The notes: generated from the letters alone by a model not told the origin. DNA of 64,000 nt from Mariannaea sp. PMI_226 (GCA_024336345.1 JANFOG010000015.1:868001-932000); one strand, 5' to 3'; counted from the stretch's first letter, positions 11,752 to 22,560 are shown. Translations and numbers: made by a program.

Positions 11752-13965
11752 ATGGGCTCTCCTAGTAAGAACCCCTTTAATCCTAATAATCATTATGATC
11801 TATATAACCCTAGATGTGATCAGCTATTCCACGATGATAGTATCGAAGAGTGGTATTTAGAGGATCCTACAACCGAATACCTCCGTTCACATGAGGGTTG
11901 GGAAGCCCCACAAACTTTTAGATATCTCGATCCCGTTGATGACGCTGAGAATTCTTATGGCCAATCTCCCCCATATCCGGGCCCTTCCGTCAGGGTGTCT
12001 ACCACATCTGGTGGCCAACAAGGCCACAGAAAGGATTCTGGCAAGGTATCAAACCGATCAAGGCGTTGCACTTGGTGCAATAATGTGTTCAAAAGCCCAG
12101 AGGGCCTTGCAACACACACGGCGATATGCGCATCACGATGTAGCCGGAAAGACTTAGGTTCAATATCGCTGGGGCTGTCTGATGGCCAGCAAGCAGAGCC
12201 ACAAGGAGATTCGCAAGAAGATTCGCAAGACGACGAGCAATACAGCGAACAAGAAGGCAAGCGAGAAAATGTACCAGAAGATGCACAAAAAGGTATGATT
12301 TCTCCAGAGCCTACAGGATACCATTCCAATAACCCAATATTGAACCTCCCCCTTGAAACACCTTGCCCAATTGCTTCACCTACCTGACTTTGAGAATTTC
12401 TAGGAAAGAACATCGGGGGGCACTCTGAATTACCGATACCAAATTGTCACCAACCGAATTCTCCCAGAATTACTTGTCACGTTCGGTGCTCCGTCGAGGA
12501 AAACATTCATGAAGGCGGGGGTAGTCTCTGTGAAAAAGTGGCGGCAATGAAGATTGATGGTCCGACTGTGAAAAATACAACTGTAACCGATACACTCAAT
12601 CAACCCCAAGGCGAATCTATGGCCAATTCGACTGGAGATGAGCGAGCGAGGGTCGAGACTATGCCGTCCCCCGGTAGCTCTGTTGGAGAGATTTTATCAG
12701 AGAGTGAGGGTGCCTCCTCAAGGTCAACCAGGGATATGTCACCCGGAGAAATAACAGCCATTCGGAGGGATGACATTGTTAATCAATTGTCGGTGCAATT
12801 GAAAAATTGGCTGAATGAAAAATTTCAAGCATGGGCCAATTTTCGAACGCAAAATTCTTCTCATTCTGACTCAAAGTCGTCCAACTCCGAAGTTGCGCCT
12901 CGTATAACAGACACAGGAACCCAAAGGGTTAATAAACGCCAACGCCAGGGGTTAGATGATGAAGACGACGAGGGCGGAGACGAGGATAACGAAGACATTC
13001 AAAGACGCCAGAAACGACCAAGAGAGCAGGTGGACTCTGCTTTAAGATTCGCTTGCCCATTTCTCAAGAATAACCAAGGCAGATATAGACGACCTGAGTG
13101 GAGTTGCTGTTGGCCTGGGTGGCCAACAGTGCACAGAATGAAGTAAGTACCTGTAAAGGGGTTTAGGAAGGACACTGACGATACTTTAGGCAGCACTTGT
13201 ACCGCCGCCACCTTTTGCCAAAATATCGCTGTAATCGCTGCTGTGAAGATCTCAAATCGGCAGAGCTTCTTTCACAACACCAGCGGCTCCCAATTCCTTG
13301 TGAGCTTCAAACGCAGGAATTTCAAGTTGGCATCGATGAACAAATGGAAAGGAGACTGCGCATGAGAGGAGAGAGCAAGAGGGGAAGAATATCTGAAAAG
13401 GAAAAATGGGTCGAAGTTTTCAAGATCTTATTTCCGGATATCGATGCGGTCCCCTCTCCTTGTACAACCCCCTTGTTCCTTCCATTACTATAACCTTAGG
13501 CTAATGCCCTGGTTAGATCAGACGCTTCTTGTGGGACTGGGGGCAGATACTCAGTATCAAGATGGAACTATCCTTGAGCGGTTTGAGGAATTTTCAAACC
13601 AAGAATTTGCGAGGCGCGTACGACCTCAAATTGAGGCTCTTGTTGACCGAGCGGTGGAGCAAACGGTCACACCAGAGGCACTTACTCTTATCTTCGGGAA
13701 TGTTCTTCGAGGAATGTTCGAAACATTTCGGAAGTCTACTCGAGAAAGTGATACTGGACCTGGCGCTAAAGAAAGGATAGATTGCCCCGTAGAAGTACCT
13801 CGGCAAGGAGCTTCCCAGGCGGAGAGTAATCCATTCCAGCCATGTCACAAGGAAGGAGTGAATCTTCTGGATCAGGAATTGCAATGGCTGGGCAGCCTGA
13901 TCGATGGTGCACCAAGCCAAGAATTCGATTTCGATTTTGACGACTTCTTTGCTCCTTTGAGATAG
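11752..13965 (+). CDS. Fungal zinc-finger protein, possible transcription factor
   Basis: Four exons were assembled: 11752-12292, 12404-13142, 13190-13461 and 13517-13965, all with GT/AG introns, giving 666 residues. The chosen ATG has a CAAAATGG context. An N-terminal C-x2-C-x12-H-x3-C finger sits near residues 104-125 (CTWCNNVF...HTAIC). A Ser/Gln/Glu-rich linker, an acidic run (residues rich in D/E) and a basic QRRQKRPRE patch follow. A fungal-specific block then runs across the second intron: FACPFLKN, CCWPGW, VHRMKQHLYRRH, YRCNRCCEDL, LSQHQRLPIPC, EEKW-like and ILFPDID. The block combines Cys and His in zinc-finger spacing. The role is likely nuclear, but the target is unknown. The tail is acidic and aromatic (EFDFDFDDFFAPL), like an activation domain. 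Confidence 0.8.
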
Positions 13966-15305
13966 GTCAGCATTCGGACTCCGAATACGCATTTAGGAAG
14001 TTGAAAAAAAAAAGTAAATTACTTTACTTTCTACACACTGCTGCAGCTCTATTAATTATACTTTCCTTACGGTGGTCAATATAAGATTGATTTATTAATA
14101 ATTAAGAATAGTAGGTTAAGGAGCCAGTCATTCTCGGGTTTGGGCCCAATTTTTTCGTATCTGTGATGGCCTAAACCACGACCTGCATCAGCCTTCCGTG
14201 CGGTGAGCTGGCTCCGCCCAGAGACCAGCGAGCAGTTCACTCGCTCGCCGACGTACCCTATAGCCACTAGTGAGCATTGTGAATACATTAATAAAATAGG
14301 AAGTGAGCATACTCACTCCCACATAGTATATAAATCGTAATCATTACCATTAGATAGCCTATTTAGCTACTCGACTTTCGAGATAACTTAATTATTACAA
14401 TGTACTTATATATTACTATTAAATAGCCTGCTTAGCCATTTAGCTCTTAAGATAACTCCATTTCCATAACCTGCTAGACTATACTTTACCTAATGTAACA
14501 CCCAGAGTGACTACATCCATCATTGCCCAGTATAACGCCCTGACTGTTCTGCCAACATAAATTTATTGCGACCTGGTTTACCCCTTGGGAACCGATCAGA
14601 CCGTTAAAAATCACCAACCAAAACTGAGGATAGTTGTTCATACCTTTATGGTCTGCTAGCACATGGTTTTTCCATACCCAAACTAATCGTCGGCTTTTTA
14701 TGGTGCTAATTGGCCAAAGTAATAAATCCGTGCTCAATTTCTGATGGACGCTTTCCTTTTTCCCTTTCGCAGAGCTGGTTGGCCATCAGTTCCTGGCTAC
14801 ATTAGCATCCTGATCCGAGCATTGTATCTCTTTCTCTTGAATTATAGGATATTTCATCTGTGCCCTGACAGGAGCAATGATCCGTCTCCATTATTTGTGA
14901 CTTCTTTCTTTCACTGTAACCGGGCACTCTCTGAGCCGAATGACCTAGAGTTTGAGCTTTGTATGTCACAAGGTGGTCCGCTCAAACCTCTCTGTCCAAA
15001 AGGCGAGGCCTTTGACATGGAAACTCATATGTGTGGGACCTGGCGCCTTGAGTGAAGGCCCTTGATCCGAGATTGACCCTCTCATAGGTGCACCAGAGCG
15101 TACAGTTTATACCTGCACTAAATCAAGTACAAAGATGATTCGAGTAATGCGCCTTCGAATGAAAACAACGAAGAGTAAGGGTTTGCGATCAACGAGATTG
15201 GGTGCCGATCGCGACACTGATTAACGAGCTGCCCTGGCTGCCTTCCAACCACACATGGCAGATACGGTACTTTCCTAGGTTCAAGTCTACCATTCCAATG
15301 TCCAG
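13966..15305. other. AT-rich intergenic region with one weak ORF
   Basis: About 1.3 kb, AT-rich from 14010 to 14480, with no gene called confidently. It contains the short ORF at 14744-15055, listed separately. Confidence 0.4.
14744..15055 (+). CDS. Small Cys-containing ORF, uncertain (possible gene or fragment)
   Basis: 103 codons, not recognised. The first half contains a hydrophobic stretch (ISILIRALYLFLL). The second half has four cysteines spaced 14, 10 and 12 residues apart, ending in CPKGEAFDMETHMC. That ending resembles the C-P-x-G-x-x-F-D core of chitin-binding (CBM14-like) modules. A perfect splice acceptor (TTTCGCAG at about 14771) suggests the true gene could have an upstream exon. 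It may equally be a chance ORF. Confidence 0.3.
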   Translation: MDAFLFPFRRAGWPSVPGYISILIRALYLFLLNYRIFHLCPDRSNDPSPLFVTSFFHCNRALSEPNDLEFELCMSQGGPLKPLCPKGEAFDMETHMCGTWRLE

Positions 15306-16067
15306 CTAAAGTACGGCCCTCAAAAAGTCTACCACATCATCCATGCCATGGGGTGAATTGAACCAGTGTCCTCCAGCCCGATACTCCCTCCATGCCACAT
15401 TCGCCCCGAACCCCTTCAATATCTCACACTGCTTCCTACCCCAATCCACCAATACTAACGGATCGTCAACGCAATGTTCCAAGAGCATTGGTGTACTCTT
15501 GAGAACATCAGTGTGTGTGGGGGAGAAAGGGACTTGAAGCGTCATGCGCATCTCATCAAGTGTTCGGCCGGCAAACGGGCAGCGCCCGCTGAAACCAATA
15601 AAGGCACCCAGTCGTTTGTTTGGTGATGGGATGTCGAGGTTGAATAGTGTGTGCACGCTTGTTGCAGAGCCCATACTGATGCCCATTAAAATGACTTTGT
15701 CCCACCTCCCACCCAAGTCCCTTGCCTCCTTGGCCAGAATATCGCGGATCTTGGGCACAACTTCTCTAAGTCCTTCTGCCTGCAGATTTTCGTTTTCCGC
15801 AAAATTATTCACGTTCCAGACATCAAACCACTGATTCCACTCGTCGGGTTGACTGGCGCATTTTCTTTTCGGTGCTTGAGGAAAAACCCATCGAAAAGAA
15901 GGAAAAGCGTCGGCAAGTGTGCGGCCTTGAGAGTCGCGCGAGTATTGGAGCGAGTTGCAGAAGTTGGCAGCGCTATCTCCGCGGCCGTGCAGGAAGACCA
16001 CGGTGTGGGAGTGAGTTTGGCCTTGGGCTGGGGGGACTTGGATGCTGCTGAGAGGAAGCGAGTCCAT
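15306..16067 (-). CDS. Phospholipase/carboxylesterase (acyl-protein thioesterase-like alpha/beta hydrolase)
   Basis: A single exon of 253 residues. The frame is open a little upstream but contains no earlier ATG. It begins with the beta-strand HTVVFLHGRGDS (oxyanion loop). The nucleophile elbow is GISMGSA near residue 130, the catalytic Asp is in HCVDDPLV and the His in GGHWF near residue 237. This is the PF02230 layout seen in fungal acyl-protein thioesterase-like hydrolases. Expected to cleave carboxylic or thio-esters in the cytosol. The substrate is unknown. Confidence 0.88.
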   Translation of the reverse strand: MDSLPLSSIQVPPAQGQTHSHTVVFLHGRGDSAANFCNSLQYSRDSQGRTLADAFPSFRWVFPQAPKRKCASQPDEWNQWFDVWNVNNFAENENLQAEGLREVVPKIRDILAKEARDLGGRWDKVILMGISMGSATSVHTLFNLDIPSPNKRLGAFIGFSGRCPFAGRTLDEMRMTLQVPFSPTHTDVLKSTPMLLEHCVDDPLVLVDWGRKQCEILKGFGANVAWREYRAGGHWFNSPHGMDDVVDFLRAVL

Positions 16068-16613
16068 TGGGTCGATGACGAGAGGGGGCTTGATAATAAA
16101 GTCGCAGATGAGGTGAATGTTTGGGGAAAAGATTAAGAGGGGTAGAGTTCTTTATAATGTTGCTCAGGACTGAGGTGAGGTGCCCCACTTTATCATCCTC
16201 ATCACACGTCTAACTATCCAATGGTGGGATCTTCTTTACCGCTCGCGACACCCACCCCAAGCTCTTCTCCTAACCATTCCTTGCATTTGAAAAGACATTT
16301 ATCTACTTCGTATGTACTATTGGCAGCGTCGATGTAACCTTTTCTTTTCTTTTTCCCCTTTAAAAAGATACCGGCTAACTATTCTAGGAGGATCTCCGGT
16401 ATTAAACGGAGTGTCGGCTAATCAATCTAGTCGTTCCACCTATTCATTCTGAAAATATGAGGGCTTGTATTTTCATTAAGCAAATAGCAGAATCAATGTT
16501 GATAGTAATTCTCTCTAATAACAACTGGTTCTAAGAACAATTCGTAACAAGTGCCAGAAACGGTAAACTGGCAGAAGCCGCGGGCCTTGGCCTCGATCTC
16601 CATAGATAAACCA
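16068..16613. other. Intergenic, promoter of the esterase
   Basis: About 550 bp with pyrimidine-rich stretches (near 16340) and no ORF worth calling. It lies between the esterase start and the stop of the next minus-strand gene. Confidence 0.4.
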
Positions 16614-17484
16614 TCAATAGTAGCGCTTAGGATGAGACTCGGCCACCATACGTGATGAGCTATAATAGGGCTTGCGGTGAGACTCGGTCACCATGGGCGA
16701 AGAACCATAGTGGCGCTTGGAATGAGACTCCGTTACCATGGGCGAAGAACCATAATAGCGTTTGGAATGAGACTCCGTTACCATGGGCGAAGAGCCATAG
16801 TAAGCCTGCTGATAAGTTTCCGTTTCCATAGCGGAAGGTCCGTAGTATCGCTGGTGCTCATTCCTCAAATCCGGCTCAGAAGATGTGGGGAGCCACTTAA
16901 TGTCGCTGAAGACCTTGGGAGTGCCCATGAACCTGATGTAAGAGTCGGCAGTGGATTTACAATACCGTTCAATGGTGTCTAAAAATTGCGTAATAAATAT
17001 TGTGAGCCTTGAAATTGAAGTGAAAGAAGGAAACAACTGACCAACATCGGCGGGTAACTCAATTTGGTGGTTCTCGTGGAGTACTTTTAAGGTCTCCTTG
17101 ACCCACACTCGGCAGGTCCATTGTGGCTCGCGTTTAGGGAGATGACGGGGATTCATTAAGGGAACCTGGGAGGCAAAGTGGTGCAACGTCTCAACTCTTG
17201 GGGCATTAGCGATCTTAAGGCAGACCACCATCGACTTGGACTTTGTAGGGTTGGAAACCTTGCGGGCTTCATAAAAGAGATCAAGTGCTTGACGACCAGT
17301 GTCCGTGGCATGAAAAAGATAGCCCGCAGGGGGCTTACCTTCTGTAGCCCAGAGTCCCCAGTGCTACCATGTGTCAGAAATGAGACTTCCATATGGTTAG
17401 GAAAGGGAGGCTTACGTATTTATTTTCTCCTTCGACATTGCGGAGATACTGAAGGGTAATATATAAAGTGTAGGGTGCGCTCAT
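16614..17484 (-). CDS. DUF6914-like fungal protein with a C-terminal 15-residue repeat tail
   Basis: Three exons: 17416-17484, 17042-17363 and 16614-16978 (introns of 52 and 63 bp), giving 251 residues. The second intron is a multiple of three and contains no stop, so it could be retained. Without the first intron there is an apparent frameshift; splicing at TAG/CACTGG gives the family's Y-H-W-x-L start, then a YLFHATDTG segment. The C-terminal part of the domain has MVVCLKIA and W-x-C-R-V-W-V-K-E-T-L, like the WNC-x-x-WVKEAL core of this uncharacterised fungal family. The last ~80 residues are five copies of a YYGSSPMVTESHSKR-type unit. The function is unknown. Confidence 0.75.
16617..16850 (-). 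repeat. Coding 45-bp minisatellite, five units
   Basis: Five in-frame 45-bp units encode YYG(S/P)S(P/A)M-x-T-E-(S/T)-x-x-x-x repeats at the end of the DUF6914-like protein. The central units are nearly identical while the outer ones are diverged, which is the usual pattern of unit gain and loss from the middle. Confidence 0.85.
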
Positions 17485-18025
17485 AGTTTCAAGAGAGGCA
17501 AAATGATGGTGTTTCAATTCAAGCTTCAAATACAAGAAGAATGCAGAGATCGGGTTCTTTAAAGCTATATATCCTTGGGAAGGGGAGTGAGCTTGTCTTG
17601 ATGGTAATGGTACCCTTCACATGGATGTGATTCCTTCCCCTCTCCGTTCCAACGTAGCCCGAGTACTTTCCCAGGACTCTTCCCTTTGCAAATAACAAAT
17701 TATAGCCTTCGACCCGAGAGAAGTGTTTCAATTCCAAGCCCTGACCACATTACGGGACCTCATGAAGGCGGCTGCTAATTTCGCTCGAGATAATCTTTCC
17801 AGGCGCCCGTTATGAGGCGGCCCGACGGGCGGCTACCGTGCGGGCAACCAATAGATTGGGCGATTGATTTTTGCCGCCTTCATCCTTGCATAAGGCTGCG
17901 GCGGGTGGGGCCATAACCAACCACGCTTCAAACGAGGCTGACTGTTTTTCGCAACAACATCTCATGGAAAGCACGCCATTCTTACTTTTTCACGTTGTTG
18001 TCTTTCAACCAACACAACAATCACC
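17485..18025. promoter_or_regulatory. Divergent intergenic region
   Basis: About 540 bp between two genes transcribed away from each other; it must hold both promoters. The right half is GC-rich. No specific site was identified. Confidence 0.4.
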
Positions 18026-19862
18026 ATGGACCCCGGGTCGCCAGGAGTACACAAGGCGCTCGATGAAGTCGACCGCGTCCACCTTGCACATCCTGCGTCC
18101 GCTCTCTTACGCGCCTACATCCTAGAGGCCGTCCAACCTCAGGCGGCAGCGGATTACGTGCAGCGCCGGTTGAGCGTCGACGGACATGCTGATTCTCTTG
18201 TTGCCGACTGGGTTTATGTCATAGACTCAGGTTAGTATCCTCTCTGCCTTAGTCAACGCCTCTCACTCAACCCCACGCCCCGGCAGTCATCTCTGGCACG
18301 CAGCCGCCAGCTCCTTCAGCTGGTGAGATTAATGCCATTACCAAGCGAGACGGACACAAATGCTGTGTAACAGGCAAACAAGGTAGTCTTTGGGACCCCG
18401 TCATTGTCGCTCCGATTCTACCTGTGCCATCTGGGTGGCTCAAGGGCGAGGTCAGTTTTGTTTGTTTCTGTCGTTCCTGCATACCCTGTTGTCTAACTTT
18501 GAGACCAGCGGCGTATTACAGAGCTCCTCGTGGCATTCTTTGGCCGCCAATACTTTGGTTGGTGGTGTCATTTCATCGATAAGGCCGAGACTTCGTCCCC
18601 GTATCACAGTCACTGGCTTGTTCGAAAGAGCGTGCATGAGGCTTTGCAGCGCGGCATCGTCAAATTAGTGAGAGTGCCTTCATCCATGATCGAGGTAAGA
18701 GGCATGAATGATCTCAGGCGACAACAAACCTAATGAACTTATCTAGTTTGAAGTTGAGCATGTTCTTATTGACGATGAGCAACCTGTCGATGTGAACGGT
18801 AGCATTGCTCTGCTAGGCGACCATTCACGGCAAGGAATTGAAAAGGCCGATGCACGGCTTATCGGTTCGCACGCTCGCTTCTGCAGAAGCACCCAGCTAG
18901 TGAATCTTGCCAGGAGCATCGCGCCCGGTCTATTCTCTGAGCAGACAACCATCACAGATTCCCCTCGACAGCAGTTCCCAGTCCGCGTGCGTTCCAGTAG
19001 TCTCGACCTGGGACACGTATTCCTACGTCCAATAATGTTTATGTGGCGACTCTTCCCACCCTCGGTTCGTATTGCAGCATACAAACTATTGCGAAAAATA
19101 GGAAGCCACTGCTACGGAAAAGATGGAGATGCGCCGGTTCAGAGGTTACCTTTTGGACTTTACCTCAAGCACCATTACAACTCAGACACCCTGAGGAACG
19201 AGTATAATGCTCTTAAGGTTTTAGAACAAAAAACAAGCATTCCTGCGCCACGAGCACTCGATATTGTCTCTCAGAACAGTGGCAACAATGATGCCAATTA
19301 TCTCCTCACAAGCAGGGTCCCGGGTACAACATTGGCGAAATGTCAAGATGCGCTCTCTGACCAAGACTACGACACCGTCTCTGCTCAGCTCAAGGACTGC
19401 GTCTCACAGATGCGGGACATTCCCAAGCCGGTCAATCATGGCATGGCTATCTGCAATACCTTAGGCGAAGCCTGTCGCGACCCGCGAATTCGAGATTGGG
19501 ACCCTATCGGACCCTTTCCAGATGAGGCGTCGTTTAGCCAGCATCTACGCTTCTCAGACGAGCCCGGCCGACGTGGGCACAAGATTGTTTTTACTCACGG
19601 AGACCTCAACCCTCGCAATATCATGGTGGAAAGAATTAGATATCCCGTTGGAGCAAGACAGTGGCGGCTGAGTGGTATTGTGGACTGGGAAACGGCAGGA
19701 TATTATCCTGACTACTGGGATTATACCAAGAGCATGTTTGAGGGATTTCGGTGGTCAAGACGGCACAATGAGATAATGCAAGGCGTGTTTAGCGAATTTG
19801 GGGACTATAGCGAGGAATTAGCTGTAGAGAGGCGGGCTTGGGAGTCAGGGGATGGAATTTAA
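18026..19862 (+). CDS. Fusion of an HNH-like region with an aminoglycoside-phosphotransferase (APH) fold kinase
   Basis: Four exons: 18026-18230, 18287-18450, 18509-18694 and 18747-19862, giving 556 residues. Residues ~70-125 hold TKRDGHKCCVTGKQGSLWDP...APILPVPSGW. This has the R-D-x-x-C-x-x-T-G opening of fungal HNH_2 modules, but the H-I-x-P histidine position reads APILP, so the nuclease site looks degenerate. The C-terminal ~300 residues are an APH domain (PF01636): QRLPFGLYLKHH (nucleotide-binding strand), NEYNAL, the catalytic loop HGDLNPRN, and the metal-binding IVDWETAGYYPDYWDY. It should phosphorylate a small molecule or protein; the substrate is unknown. I recall fungal APH proteins with a similar N-terminal region, which cannot be checked here. 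Confidence 0.82.
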
Positions 19863-20040
19863 TCTGCGAGAATGGTTTGTACGTCCCTACGTTAACCAGT
19901 CTCAACCGAACTGCAGTAGAGTTGCTTTTCGAACCCCACTTTAACCCTTATAGAGAACTTTAACTTGCCAAGCGGTCAGGCACCATTCGACAAGCTATAA
20001 AATATCCTTGTGAGTTTAGCCGGAGTTTCCCCAAGGATTT

Positions 20041-20054
20041 GCCGAGCGCTCGGC
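20041..20054. repeat. 14-bp perfect palindrome
   Basis: GCCGAGCGCTCGGC is self-complementary. It lies between two similar boxes (GCCAAGCGGTCAGGCA near 19967 and GCCAAGCGGTCGGCA near 20063) in the gap between two convergent genes. Hairpin or regulator site; role unknown. Confidence 0.35.
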
Positions 20055-20147
20055 GAGCTGTCGCCAAGCGGTCGGCATTTCGTTACAGTCAACACATGCC
20101 CACCCTTTTGAGAACGCAGTACATCACAATTCTTCCTAAGTAACAAC

Positions 20148-20768
20148 CTAGTCTTCAACTGCAACCTCTTTTAGGAAGTCCTGCTCTCCTCTCTTTCTAT
20201 CTTCGTCCTCCTCTAATAAGGACAGGTCTTCTCCATTCTCGCCCCCCCCTGATCCTGACATTAATTCTGCGGGGTTTTCAATCCTTTTCCCATCACAATA
20301 GAGAGGCGGATTCATCGCGTCGACAAAATAAGGTCGCAGGCCTTTATCAAATTCCCCGATATCCTTTAACTCATCAGCCACCATCGCGTCCACCCCCTTG
20401 TTACCTCTGTTCACATGGTGGATATCACCTCTCTTGGTAACTAGATAAATTGGCCGCTCAATGCTTTGCTCAATTTCGAGGCGAATATGCTCGTCAAATC
20501 CGTCGAGGAAGAGGTCGTAGCAAATGTATGCTCTATGATGGAAGTCAAGCAGCTTAACAATATTCAGCTGTATGTTGAAAGCAGTGTTTTCTTTTCCAAT
20601 GTGTTTCAACATAGCTGTCGTGAGTTTCTCAGCTCGCGACTTGGCCCAAGCGATAGCATCCTTAGAATGTCGTGAGTCGTGCTTATATTTGGTTTTGAGA
20701 ACATATGGCGCGGTAAGGTCTGCTGTTAATGCGTTGAGCATATGAGAATCGACGTTGACTTGTAACAT
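20148..20768 (-). CDS. Hypothetical protein, 206 residues
   Basis: Single exon, not recognised. It has no signal peptide or membrane segment. The first ~150 residues look globular, with an even mix of charged and hydrophobic residues. Notable segments are WAKSRAEKLTTAMLKHIG and LDFHHRAYICYDLFLDGFDEHIRLEIE. The last ~40 residues are Gly/Glu/Asp-rich and likely disordered. Coding composition and a clean ATG support a real gene, but I cannot assign a function. It lies tail to tail with the APH gene. Confidence 0.55.
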   Translation of the reverse strand: MLQVNVDSHMLNALTADLTAPYVLKTKYKHDSRHSKDAIAWAKSRAEKLTTAMLKHIGKENTAFNIQLNIVKLLDFHHRAYICYDLFLDGFDEHIRLEIEQSIERPIYLVTKRGDIHHVNRGNKGVDAMVADELKDIGEFDKGLRPYFVDAMNPPLYCDGKRIENPAELMSGSGGGENGEDLSLLEEDEDRKRGEQDFLKEVAVED

Positions 20769-22264
20769 GTTTGCAATGCGGTGTGGTTGATGGGCATGTG
20801 TGTTTTGAGAGAACGACGTGGGGCGACCGATAGAGAGGAGCGGCCAGATTAAATAGGGACATTTAAAGCGGCCCCCTTAAGCGCTGTAGTGGGGCGATAC
20901 TGCTTACTGCCGCAGTGCAGCAATAGCTGCTAGGTGCGTGGAGTTGCGTCTACATCCAGCCTTAGAACTTCTTGACTATATATAAAAAGAGGAGGGAGGG
21001 AGGTTACAACGAGAGCCTGAGAACGTATAATTTGAATAATAAATTTTATAATAGTCTAAGGAAAATATATCTACTATAGTAATAGCACGAGAGTCCAAAC
21101 AAGCTTATATAAAATTTGAGAATCTCGCAAACTATCCATATCCTATACAAATACTACATATAGAAGAAAATTGCAATAATTATGCTCTTCCTTATACCTG
21201 AATAATACAAAAGTACACCCAGTATTAGTAAGAATCACCTAAGCCCCCAGCTTCATATATATAGCACATACCTCAATCTCTACTAGTCAAAATCCAAACT
21301 AAGCAAGTTATTTGAATCCAAATAATCGGAGCCATAATGCTCACAACAGCAATCACAATTTCGCCCAACGTCTTCTCTAAATATTTTGGTCCTTGTGGCT
21401 AAGTGGGGCTTTCCACCCATTTAAGAAAGATAATATTCCACTACCATTTTAAGAATAATACCACAGTTGGTGCGGGGGCAGCTATACTCACGACAGGTGC
21501 ACATTTTGATCTCTGATTGCCATTCTGTAGGAGAAGGATACAATAGATAACGTAGTGATAGCAAGCAGCTTATAAGAATGTCAAAATGGTGAGGGTAGAT
21601 GGTATTAATACGATGAGGATTGATATTAATGCAATGAGGGTAGATTAAGTTGATAGATAATGGGCTTAAGTTAATGCGGTGAGGATTGATGTCAACAGGA
21701 TGAGAGCAAAGATTGACCCTTTCATAGATGGTAAAGTCGGCCTTGCTCGTCTCTGTCTCTCTCCTTCTCAGGTGTTCTCAAGCATATCCCCAAGTCTTAA
21801 GCGCCAGCTGCAAACCCATGATGCAGGCCAACCAACATATGAAGTTCAGACTCCATGGCCCTTCTGTTAGGCCTATGACTAGAGGCAGCTTTGGATTTTT
21901 CAGGGTGTAGATTGTAGATTATTTTTATCCTAATTACTGATCTGCCATTATTGTGCATTGACAGCTGCTATACCGTATCGGTTCCTATTTGTTGAGGGAG
22001 AAAACATGTATGTAATATATTGAGCATGAATAGGTTGCGTAATAACTACCAAAGTCAGTGTTATTATATCTTAGTCCATAAATCCTCAAGGTAGTTCCAA
22101 CTTTTGGCGCCGCTTTGCGGGCCAGAACCTGCGTCAGGCGCCATTTATAGAGGCCTGATGTTAGTTTCAGTACTGGAACATACACTATGCACGCAAATCA
22201 CACACTATTCGGGGAACGCGCCATCCTAGCGTGAGTTGCGCACGAGTTCTGTTATAAAATAATC
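20769..22264. other. AT-rich intergenic region, no gene seen
   Basis: About 1.5 kb, AT-rich from 20980, with no credible ORF. A patch of degenerate short repeats lies near 21583-21715 and is listed separately. Confidence 0.4.
21583..21715 (+). repeat. Degenerate short tandem-like repeat
   Basis: Variants of ATGAGG(G/A)T(A/T)GAT and TTAATGC(A/G) recur five or six times at roughly 25-50 bp spacing. It is probably an old minisatellite. No function is implied. Confidence 0.5.
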
Positions 22265-22439
22265 TAACTGAAGTCTTGACTCGCCAATCAGAGCCTAGAT
22301 CTATAATTACTATTTTAGGTATATGTGTTACTCACAGTGGCTTGCTCGCGTGCCAAAAACCCCTTAAACCTGCCAATGGGAATCTCAAATGACTTGATCT
22401 TTTCCGCATTGACGCATTTCTCCCCGTCCCGCAGGAACA
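22265..22439 (-). pseudogene. Duplicated 3' end of the NmrA-family gene (fragment)
   Basis: These 175 bp align without gaps to 50444-50618, the last ~40 codons plus 3' flank of the NmrA-family gene at 50.5 kb. I count about a dozen differences by eye. Read on the minus strand, the coding part is still open and ends at the same stop (TAA at 22315-22317), with mostly conservative changes (FLRDGEKC, FKGFLAREQA kept). The rest of the gene is absent: similarity stops abruptly at 22439. It is best seen as a remnant of a duplicated paralogue. Confidence 0.8.
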
Positions 22440-22560
22440 AAGATTTTATATAAGGTTTTCCACGGCCCGAGCCTTAGGTCATTATTTATTCAGGGATGGG
22501 TCAAGTTCTTAGATATGGCGGGAATAATTCTTGGTTTGATTATGAGTGTTGCTATGGCCT

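Noticed and set aside
15849..16136. Plus-strand ORF opposite the esterase start
   Set aside because: It is antisense to a well-supported coding region, low in complexity, and has no domain.
16617..16850. CRISPR-like array
   Set aside because: The repeats are in-frame coding minisatellite units without spacers, in a fungal gene.
17156..17392. Frameshift in the DUF6914-like gene
   Set aside because: A 52-bp intron ending at TAG/CACTGG removes the apparent shift and restores the family motif.
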